Positions 55,829 to 64,000 of a stretch of DNA of 64,000 bases are shown one piece after another. Source of the DNA: Morinoia aosen (lineage: Eukaryota; Arthropoda; Malacostraca; Amphipoda; Talitridae); contig CM059577.1 of assembly GCA_030386875.1 (NCBI GenBank), positions 23,447,038 through 23,511,037 on the forward strand, written 5' to 3'. How positions within the stretch are numbered: the first letter of the stretch is position 1; every line of letters starts with the position of its first letter. A model generated the notes under the pieces. It was given only the letters and a program-made list of their open reading frames with translations. It was not told the origin of the DNA and searched no databases. The translations under genes and the position numbers were made by a program.

Positions 55829-57540
55829 CTTTTATGATTGGTGAGGTATAGTTTGTCTTTAATATTGCTCCCAATACCCAATCATAATTTTCTCGATCAG
55901 TGTTTTTCGAAATACGTGAAAAGAGGGGTAATGACGACCATCTTTGGATTGACTCAGCTTATGGATTTTTATTGGAAGAAAGCCGGGACGACCGAGGATT
56001 GCTTGACTTCTGATGAGCTTCTCTTAGATGGGGCAGTCCGCGCAGGCGATTGCTCCAGCGAGTGATGACGTTGACAAGGTGTGAGTGTGTTTTGTGGAGG
56101 TTACTTTCAGATTGCGGGCAATTTAACAATCCCGAGAATTTCGTTGGGCTTTAGGAATAGGTTTCAATTCTGCTTAATTTAGCAGGTGAATGAGAAGCAA
56201 TTTTGAAAGTGTGATTGATGTTGAGATATCGATCTTTAATCAATGTAGGATTGTAAGATCGTTAAACGCTGACGACAAGAGTCCGTGGTTGGAGCAGTTC
56301 ATATCTTAGCCAGTAATTTGATAATATACCAGGCTGAAAACAGCTCGAAAACCGAGGTAAACGCAAGGCAACTAAGCCCAGGTAATAGTCCGGCTCACGT
56401 CGGAATTAAGCAAAAAGTGATGTAACTCAATGGTTGAGTTAGAGGTAAAAACATCAATGTGAATGTAAAAAACTCGAGTAAGCTTCAGTGAATGTAAAGC
56501 TTCAGTGAATGTAAAGCTTCAGGCTCAGGGAATGTGTGTTGTGGCGCTTACTGACGTCGATGAATCTGAAATAATCGAAGACGCTGAATGATACATTCCC
56601 GGAGAGGCATCAAGGAAAATCCACACAACTGTCATTCCCAACATTGAAACGGTAAATTTCCATCACGGAGAAACCCTAAGCTTTCTTCTACAGATCTAAG
56701 CTCAAGCTATTCGTTTCATTATAAGCTCATGAAGAATAAGGATAGATTTAACAGCTGGCAAGCTGTATCTCTACTGCTCTTGATTTAAAATATAAGCATG
56801 ACATTTACAAGAATTTTGATTTTTAAAGGTCATAATTGTTAATCATATTCTGAGAACTAAATGTGATTTAAGCACACGATCAATAATAAAAAAGGAATGA
56901 ATATTGATAAATCCCGTAATTTATAATATACTCGTACGAAAACCAAACAGGCAGTCCTACACTGTCCACATGCCAATTATACTGAAAACTGTGGGTATAT
57001 TTATACTAGCAGTAAAGAAAAGGACATATTTGAATATCTATAGTGTAATCTTGAACCTAAAGATGAACATGACACACACCATCCATGCTACGCCATCTTT
57101 GAGAAAGCATCAGAAATATGCCATGCATTTGCACGACTTCTACGAACTATTTACATCTTTAAATGACACTGCACTGGCAAAAATCACTTAGCTTAAACAT
57201 GCTGAAACACATAATCTTTTAAACAAGATTTGCTAAAGTCAAAACACTTATTTTCACTCACGAGAACGCTGAAACACCCAAGCTCACGCACAAGTAAGAA
57301 TGACAGTGCGACAACCGCGTCAGTTGCGGTGTTGCCATCACAACGGCCTAAAACTCGAAACTGTCGATAATTATTTTTGTATTTATGTGCTTTTACACAA
57401 AAACTTCTAAGATTACTAATTATAAGTAGAAAATTATTAATAATAAAGTGAAGTAAGATTTTTAATGCCAATAATTATGCTATTTAAATGTTAATGAGAA
57501 TTTCACTGAATTCATACATTTTGTAGCTAATGCTACATTA
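55829..57540 (-). repeat. 3' LTR of the gypsy element (~1.7 kb)
   Basis: Starts (on the - strand) right after the G-run at 57541-57546 with TAATGTAGCATTAGCTACA, itself a small palindrome. It ends at 55829 with CAATCATAAAAG, the same end that abuts the primer-binding site at 62334. The boundaries are inferred from these two landmarks; the partner LTR is not available in full for alignment. Confidence 0.7.
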
Positions 57541-57550
57541 CCCCCCAAGG
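57541..57550 (-). other. Polypurine tract
   Basis: On the - strand CCTTGGGGGG lies directly before the 3' LTR and after the integrase frame, the expected place and composition for plus-strand priming. A hairpin (CCCGCTACAA/TTTGTAGCGGG, 57569-57592) overlaps the end of the pol frame. Confidence 0.75.
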
Positions 57551-57578
57551 TGCAGACCGAAAGGTCCACCCGCTACAA

Positions 57579-58838
57579 TCATTTGTAGCGGGAAGGAGTC
57601 CGAACTACACGACCATGCCGGGTCTGGCGGTCGGAAAATGTTACTGAGCGGGGAAGCTTGACCAAACGGGTCTGCAAATTTAGGTCAGCAAGAGTTCTAG
57701 GAACAGAAGTTACCGCAGCGGTCTCGTCTGGTCTCTCCTGACTGGTCGCTGTTTCACAAGAAGAGCTAGAATTAGAGTCTACGACAGGGTTTGAGATAGG
57801 GTTTGAAGATACAGGCACAAAGAAAGGGTTACACTCAAATTGACTAGGCAACAATGCAGGCAACTGAGGAAACTGAGGTGGACGATATGATCGAGTCTCA
57901 GTGGAAAGAATGTTCTGTGGAGAGAATGAAGAGTTAGAAATCACACTATTATCAGAGGTGTAGGCGACCTTTAATCGATCGATGCTCACAGAGTCGGGCG
58001 AACCAGATCTTTCAAGAATAAAATATTTTGGCGTCCGCTTCAAAACCTTGAAGGGGCCATCATAAGGGCGGGTGAGGGTTGGCTTAATAGCGTCCCTACG
58101 TACGTACACATGTGTGCAATGTTGTAATGCCGGACCTAGTTTGTCCTTTGAGGGAGACATTCGTGGAGCTACATACTTGATCAGACGCATGCAATCCTTT
58201 AAACATGGTACATATGCGGACTGATCAGCAGATGAAAATTCAGGCAAGAGTTTTGGGTCAACAATGTCGCCAGGGAGGCGAAGTGTCTTCCCATACAACA
58301 TTTCTGCTGCAGTGCACTGTTGGTCTTGTCTATACAAATTTCGAATGCTCAGTAATACTACTGGAAGTCTGTCGGTCCCGTCGTGACTGCAATTAAGGCA
58401 ACGTAATGCACTCTTTAAATCCCTGTGGACTCTCTCAATAAGTCCATTCGACTGCGGATGATACGCAGTGGTACTAATGTTTGCACACCCTAAGGCGGCG
58501 CTAAGCTCACTCCAGAATTTGGAGGTAAATTGTGATCCCCGGTCATGAGTGACACTTAAGGGAACCCCAAATCTGGAAATAGAATTACTCACAAATGCAC
58601 GAGCTACAGTATCAGTTTGGGTATCAGGAAGAGGCACGGCCTCAACCCATCGAGAGAACCTATCAATGATGGTTAACAAATAGGAATGACCACGCGATAA
58701 AGGCAAAGGACCCATCAAGTCTAGGTGTACAGCATCGAATTTTTGTCCTGCAAATGCACAACTCTGTAACGCTGCACGGTTATGTTTCACAATTTTGCTG
58801 CTCTGACATGTATGGCAGTTTTGCACAATTTGCTTGAC
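57579..58838 (-). pseudogene. Gypsy pol: integrase domain
   Basis: Integrase of the Ty3/gypsy type, which inserts the element's cDNA. The zinc-binding HHCC starts in the upstream frame (HYHSLCHP) and ends here with CHTCQ. The DDE core is visible as HLDLMGP, THDRGSQF and NGLIERVHR, followed by a C-terminal region with the GPFKVLKR segment. The frame is continuous with RT, except for one TAG at 58839-58841 between the two zinc-finger halves. Confidence 0.9.
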
Positions 58839-60560
58839 CTACTTACGCATCGCTGGCCAGACGAAACGATCGGAAATCAAACGCAATGTACGGTTAATAC
58901 CAGGATGACAGAGTGAGTGATAGTGAAGAATAGCTACTCTGTGGAGAGTCGCAGGCAGATAGAAACGAGAAAGTCGCTCAGCATCACGGTACACGCCCTC
59001 ATCCAAAGTTAATTTCAAAGAGGTAGTGTTAGTAGGTTTGAGAAGGTCCTGGAGTTCAGGATCCTCCTTCTGTGCATTTGATATATTGCCGAAGGTGATT
59101 TCACCACCAGGGTTGATAGAGTTAATCCGAGAAAGGCAATCTGCTACTGTATTTTCAAGACCTTTTATATACCTTATATCCGTGGTGAACTGACTAATGA
59201 AAGACAGATGTCGAGCTTCTCTTGGTGAGTGACGCTCAGATGGCATTTTGATCGCTGAGGTGAAGGGTTTGTGGTCTATGTAGATCACGAACTCCCTTGC
59301 CTCTAGAGCATAACGAAAGTGTCTCACAGACAAGTAGATAGCAAGGAGTTCCCTACCGAACGCGCTGTAAGCACGCTCAGTGGGCGATAGCTTTTTGGAA
59401 AAGAAGGCAAGAGGAGAGATATTAGTCCCTACTTTTTGTTGCAGCACAGCACCTACGGCAGTACTGGAGGCATCAACCACCAAACTGAAATCAGCATTGG
59501 CAATTGGGTAGGATAATTCAGTCGCGGTAGCTAGCTTATCCTTAATATCAACAAAAGCTTTACGTGCATCCTCCGTCCATTTTACATCGGTAGATTTACC
59601 TTTTCTCTTTGGTTCCAGCAAATCTGACAAGGGGGCTAAAGTTTGAGCACAGTTGCGGATAAAGCGATGATAGAAGTTAACAGAACCTAAGAACCTTCTC
59701 AGTTCCTTCTGGGTCTGTGGAAGAGGAAAGTTTTTGATTACCTCTACCTTGGAAGGCAAAGGTTTTAGACCTAGGCTAGAGATTTCATGACCTAAGTAAA
59801 TCAGTGATGGCTTTCCGAGCTCACATTTTGCAGGGTTTACCAGGAGTCCGTTATCAGACAGTCTTTCAAACACGACCCTCAGATGGTCTTTATGTAGCTC
59901 CGGGGTTGTGGATGCCACCAAAATGTCATCAAGATACACATAGGCAAAAGTGAGATCCGAGAAAATCTCAGCCATGTGTCTCTGAAAGGTTTGAGGTGCA
60001 TTGCGCAGTCCATACGGAATTTTTAAGAATTCAAAGAGACCAAACGGAGTGATTACCGCGGTCTTAGGTATAGCACTTTCCTCAAGTGGAATTTGATGAA
60101 AGGCGTGCTGTAAATCAATCTTTGAGAAAATTTGTGCTCCCTCTAAATTTGCACTAAAATCATGTAGGTAAGGGATAGGGAAGCGGTCGGGCTGAGTAAC
60201 AGCATTTAACCTGCGGAAATCTCCGCACGGTCTGAATTCACCGTTAGCTTTGGGTACTAGCAAGAGAGGGCTAGCCCAAGGGCTTTTGGAACTGCGGATT
60301 ATGCCGCACTCTTGCATGCGCGCAAATTCTTTCTTGGCTAAAGCCAATCGATCAGGCGGTAAACGTCTAGCTCTAGAGTAAACTGGAGGTCCAGTTGTCA
60401 CGATATGGTGTTTCGTGCTAGTCTGCATATTTTTAGAAGCTAGATTAGAGTTCGTTAATGCAGGGTATTCTGCGAGAACCTGCTCGAAAATGCACTCTTT
60501 CTTGAAAGCAATAGAGAAGGAATGCAAGACATTAGCTCTAGTTATGCCAAAAGCGGGAAT
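58839..60560 (-). pseudogene. Gypsy pol: reverse transcriptase and RNase H
   Basis: An intact stretch of more than 560 codons. RT signatures in order: SPWASPLLLVPKANGEFRPC, DFRRLNAVT, FSKIDLQHAFHQIPL, TPFGLFEFLKIPYGLRNAPQ and the active-site YLDD at 59925-59936. The linker is VEVIKNFPLPQTQKELRRFL. RNase H follows with NADFSLVVDASSTAVGAVLQ and YIDHKPF. It is separated from the protease by TGA at 60561-60563 in the same frame. Confidence 0.93.
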
Positions 60561-60982
60561 TCAGATCTGTGTCTCCTCGTCCCTAATAACTCTATTCTTT
60601 AGATCGACAATGATGCCGAATTTTGCCAAGAAATCAGCACCAATTATGGGCTCTTGGACTTCTGCGACTAAGAAGTTAAATGTAAAGTTTCGCCTTAATC
60701 CCAGACTGCACGTGAGTACTCTCTCCCCATAACATGCTATTGGCGTGCCATTTGCGGCACGTGGTGTCGCCAACAAATTATTATTTTTTCTTTCGCCGTG
60801 GCTGGAATTATTGAAACTGCCGAACCGGTATCTATCAGAAATCGGTACTTGGTAATGGGATCTAGAACTATCAAGAGGCGAGTAGTCTGGGAGTTAGGCA
60901 ACGCAGTACTCGCTACTATGCGTCGCTGTTCGCGTTTCCCGAAGTCATTTCGGTATGACGAGGGCAAAATCGTGTACCGCAC
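60561..60982 (-). pseudogene. Gypsy protease (frameshifted)
   Basis: Retropepsin-type aspartic protease. The first half holds the active site FLIDTGSAVSIIPA (DTG at 60824-60832); the second half holds the EPIIGADFL flap-end motif in the next frame. The break is a 1-nt loss in or near an A-run around 60785-60795. The first half overlaps the end of gag in the -1 frame, as in elements that use frameshifting for gag-pol. Confidence 0.85.
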
Positions 60983-61863
60983 TTTCGTGCTTGGTCACCG
61001 AATCTTTGGTGGTACCAACATAGGTTACTACTAGCATCGCGAGAGCGCGATCTAAAACGGCGGTTTTGAGCTGACCTATCATAAGATCTACCTCTATCAA
61101 AGCGTTGAGGAGGAGGAGGAGGATAGTCATAGGCATGGTAACGTGAGAAATTCCCTGAGCCTGGCTGGATATGAGCTACACTATGACCTAACTGGCAATT
61201 CTGGAAAGCTTGTTTCAACTCGGCGATCTCGCGTTGCATTGACTCCATTGAAGCAGAGGATGGGTTATTAGAGACATTTGACGGGCTAAAACTAGCAGCG
61301 GATGCGTTCAAGGAAGTTACATGAGACGTTTGGAACATGTTAAGGTTCCGCATCACTGTTTCTGTGGCCTGAGCTAATGACTCAAGGCTTTCGTTCGGAC
61401 CTATTAATGATAAAAACGGCCTCACTGTAGTGGGCACTTTTGTCATGTATAATTCTTTGAGGAATCTCTCAGCTATGCCAACACCGGCAGCGATTTTCTT
61501 AAGTTCCTTTACTAACGATGTTGGAGGGAAAGCAACGGAGATGCCTGGGATAGCGGAGGCGTCAACAAGGGACCTAAACTTGTCCGCATCGGACATTTGT
61601 AATTTTGCAAGTATTTTCTCCTTCAAGATTGCATACGGGTTAACAGCAGGCGGGTTGTTAATCAGTTCATTGGAGTCTGACAACATGTGCGTGGGAACAG
61701 CAGCTATTAATGCATAGAACATGTCTCTCTGGTTGGTTATATTATTATAAATGAATATCGCCCCGGTCTGTGTAAACCAAGTCGTGCTTTCTGCGGGTGT
61801 GAAAGGCGGAAGTTGTATAGGCTTGGTCTGCCCTGGATTTACAGCATTCTCTGTGTCGGACAT
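60916..61863 (-). CDS. Gypsy gag polyprotein
   Basis: A 315-residue frame with ATG at 61863. The N-terminal KPIQLPPFTPAESTTWFTQT is the characteristic start of gag in arthropod Ty3/gypsy elements. The C-terminal part is arginine-rich with CWYHQRFGDQARKCGTRFCP, a Cys/His knuckle-like motif. The gag frame itself is uninterrupted although pol is broken. Confidence 0.88.
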   Translation of the reverse strand: MSDTENAVNPGQTKPIQLPPFTPAESTTWFTQTGAIFIYNNITNQRDMFYALIAAVPTHMLSDSNELINNPPAVNPYAILKEKILAKLQMSDADKFRSLVDASAIPGISVAFPPTSLVKELKKIAAGVGIAERFLKELYMTKVPTTVRPFLSLIGPNESLESLAQATETVMRNLNMFQTSHVTSLNASAASFSPSNVSNNPSSASMESMQREIAELKQAFQNCQLGHSVAHIQPGSGNFSRYHAYDYPPPPPQRFDRGRSYDRSAQNRRFRSRSRDASSNLCWYHQRFGDQARKCGTRFCPRHTEMTSGNANSDA

Positions 61864-62323
61864 ACTGGCAATTTTCGTTTTGAGTGTAAGCAGAAAAAAT
61901 TACTCTATAACGGCACGGAATTTACGTAATCAACACCTAATAACTTCGGTATTAAAGTGTCCAAAAAGGGTTCGTTTTTACGTACACCTACTCAGTTATT
62001 TTTTTCAAATACAGACATGAAACGAGAAAGGAAAGGAAAAAAAATTTTTACGGTCGTCAGAAATAAGCGTAAAGCACGGAAATAGGGAAAAAAATAATTT
62101 TTCTACCTACTGTGGCACATGAAACAAAAGACAGGAAACAGCATGAGAGAAAAAAAATTTTTTAGAGCTGCTCAGAGAACATTAGCAAGGCAATATCCAT
62201 AGAAAAAATTCTCAAGGAATACTACGAAATGGGAACTTATCATTACAATGATATGCCAACATTCTCCTCTCTCACGCTCTCTCAAACACTTCTCGAGTTG
62301 GATTGTTTTAAACTTAGGAGCTG

Positions 62324-62333
62324 GGGTCACCAC
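62324..62333 (-). other. Primer-binding site (partial)
   Basis: On the - strand TGGTGACCCC directly follows the LTR end CATAAAAG. It matches the CCA end plus acceptor-stem start of tRNA-Trp-primed gypsy elements (TGGTGACCCCGACGTGA) for ten bases, then diverges (AGCTCC). The tRNA assignment is inference. Confidence 0.65.
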
Positions 62334-62389
62334 TTTTATGATTGGTGGGGTATAGTTTGTCTTTAATATTGCTACCAATACCCAATCAT
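62334..62389 (-). repeat. 5' LTR remnant (56 bp)
   Basis: 56 bp matching 55829-55884 with two visible differences. The match stops at AATCAT, where the LINE tail repeat starts. The rest of the LTR would lie beyond the window if the LINE split it. Confidence 0.75.
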
Positions 62390-64000
62390 TTAAACAATTT
62401 AAACAATTTAAACAATTTATTTACCACAGGTGATGCAGAGGTAGAATGTTTCTTAAGTCAAGTACAATGGTTAAATTTGAGTATAGCTACCTGTGGGCCC
62501 GAACAAGTTCAGCGACTTCTAGGGCATCCTATCATCACGTTATTCTAAGGTGTACAATAATGTTTAACCTAGTTTACTTAACCTAGTTTCGCATTAGACT
62601 GATCATTGAGATAATTTACTCGATATTTTATGCTGTATTTTACAATATAGGTCAAATCGGCTATATTTAACAGTATGTTCGATAAAACGATTCAAGAGCA
62701 GACTGAAGATCGGTTATGTTACCCAAAGCAAGTTACATTATTACATTATCATTAGTTACATGTAGGAGGCAAGATTTGACATGGTGATCTTACACGACTA
62801 GTATTCTGATAGGAAGTGAGACTAAAGATGTCTTTTGAATACTTTGTACGAATTACATTTACGGATCTCCGCAGGTATAGAGTTCCAAGTTTTGGTTCCG
62901 ACGAAGAGGATACTGTGTTGCGACCGGGCCTTCGAATAATAAGGAAGCATGAATTTACTTCTATTTCGGGTTAAATGGTCGTGATGACCAGTTTGCTCAG
63001 TCAATAATTGTGTTAGGCTATTGTCGCCATAATTTCTTAATGTTTTGTAAATGAAATTACAGATGGAGATTTTGTAGAGATCCGAAAGTTTAAGTATTTG
63101 TAAATTTTTGAAAGAGTCATTTGTGTGAGCATTATATTCTAGGTTCTTTACCGCTCTGACAGCTCTTTTCTGCAGAGTAAAAATTTTGTTGGTTTTATTT
63201 TTATCAGTTCCGTGCCATGCTTCTATTCCGTATTGCAGGTATGGAGAAATAAGCGTTCAGTAGAGCATTTGTAAAGCTGTTTCAGGCAGAAAATTTTTAA
63301 CTTTATTTAGGATTCCGATGGATTTTGATAATTTAGAACTAATATGAGTGATGTGCTCTTTGAAGGTCAGATGTTTATCTACTATGATGCCCAGAAACTT
63401 ACTTGAGTTGGTTTCTCCGATTTCAACTTCGCCAATTTTAATGCATGGGAGAGATACATCTTTCTTGTATGAGAATGTTATATAATTTGTTTTATCAATA
63501 TTAAGGCTTATTTTATTAGCCTTGAGCCACGATGAAACCTTATGAAGTTCATTATTTATACTCTCCATAATCATAGCGGGATTTTGGTTCGGAAGGACCG
63601 CAGAAAGCGTACTGTCATCGGCAAAAAGTATGAATTTGAAGAATGATGTAGATTTTACAATATCATTGATAAAAATCAGAAACAGGAGAGGCCCAAGAAC
63701 AGATCCTTGTGGAACTCCATGGCTAATTGTCTGTGGGTCTGATTTTGCGTCGTCAATGACAACGTATTGCTTCCGATTTGTTAGGTATGATCTGAACCAA
63801 TCATGGGCAATCCCTCGAATGCCATAACAGTGTAGTTTCGAGAGTAGTATTTTATGGTCCACACAATCGAATGCTTTTCGAAAGTCAAGAAATACAGAGA
63901 AGACAGGCTTTCCTTCATCTATATTAGAGTAGAGGAATTGTAAATGGTTTAATATAGCCTGTGTTGTTGATTTTTTTAGAGCGAAAGCCGCATTGTTTAT
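62390..64000 (-). mobile_element. Non-LTR retrotransposon (LINE), 3' part, truncated by window end
   Basis: The - strand order is RT, C-terminal domain, 3' UTR and a three-unit tail AAATTGTTT at 62392-62418, typical of LINE 3' microsatellite tails. The insertion point abuts the gypsy LTR fragment. The clade resembles the CR1/jockey group by motif style only. Confidence 0.82.
62822..64000 (-). pseudogene. LINE reverse transcriptase (broken ORF2)
   Basis: RT motifs in order on the - strand: DFRKAFDCVDHKILL, YGIRGIAHDWFRSYL, HGVPQGSVLGPLLFLIFIND, ILFADDSTL and SKFLGIIVDKHLTF, then the C-terminal TKTWNSIPAEIRKCNSYKVF. One TGA interrupts the frame at 63257-63259 (after the ALQMLY segment). A 1-nt slip lies in an A-run near 63975, where the conserved CGFR segment moves to another frame. 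The frame otherwise continues to the stop at 62822. Confidence 0.88.

Larger units (their letters stand above)
55829..62389 (-). mobile_element. Ty3/gypsy LTR retrotransposon, degenerate copy
   Basis: On the - strand the order is 5' LTR remnant, primer-binding site, gag, protease, RT, RNase H, integrase, polypurine tract and 3' LTR, the Ty3/gypsy (Metaviridae-type) order. No env frame is seen. Pol is broken by a 1-nt frameshift in the protease, a TGA upstream of RT and a TAG inside integrase, so this copy is not autonomous. The LTR terminal sequence CTTTTATGATTGG onward (56 bp, two visible mismatches) is present at both 55829 and 62334 in direct orientation. Confidence 0.9.

Noticed and set aside
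55838-56065. 75-codon + strand frame upstream of the gypsy element
   Set aside because: It lies within the inferred LTR, antisense to the element; its start recurs at 62342 only because that is the other LTR.

Overview
The window is a piece of a repeat-rich animal genome. It has spliced genes with GT-AG introns, a Ty3/gypsy retrotransposon of a type common in arthropods, a non-LTR retrotransposon, piggyBac-like elements with TTAA sites, and several kilobase-scale minisatellite arrays. An arthropod, perhaps a crustacean, is my best guess from the gag and pol style and the array load; this is inference. Nothing here is prokaryotic.

Two host genes can be assembled exon by exon, with phases that agree at every junction. 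(1) PSPH, phosphoserine phosphatase, + strand, 18558-28853: five coding exons, 226 residues, all catalytic motifs present. (2) A TMEM59-family membrane glycoprotein gene, - strand, 54399-39931: eight coding exons, 337 residues, with a signal peptide, four CX3C motifs, one membrane span and a conserved C-terminal tail. The two genes converge, with about 11 kb of gene-free sequence between their stop codons.

Layout: 1-18.5 kb has no recognisable gene but holds a 19-bp array (3.3-4.4 kb), a 24-bp array (9.3-13.4 kb, with a 1500-bp higher-order period) and a 16-bp array (17.0-17.3 kb). 18.5-28.9 kb is PSPH, whose introns consist largely of 29-bp, 18/19-bp and 36-bp arrays. 28.9-39.9 kb is intergenic with dispersed repeats. 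39.9-54.4 kb is TMEM59; its introns carry a 26-bp array, three long-arm foldback elements, a piggyBac-like MITE and two elements with TTAA or near-TTAA ends. 55.8-62.4 kb is a broken Ty3/gypsy element on the - strand, and its upstream LTR appears to be interrupted by a broken LINE at 62.4-64 kb. A dispersed family of about 370 bp with an AATCT/AATC tail occurs at least eight times.

The most unusual signal is in PSPH. The 29-bp array in intron 2 is built from the exon 2/intron 2 junction itself, so about 95 copies of exon-end plus GTGAGTG sequence follow the true donor. Intron 1 has an older, diverged array built from the exon 1 donor, and intron 4 has a 36-bp array built from the acceptor-proximal intron sequence of exon 5. 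Three of the four introns therefore carry tandem arrays seeded at a splice junction.
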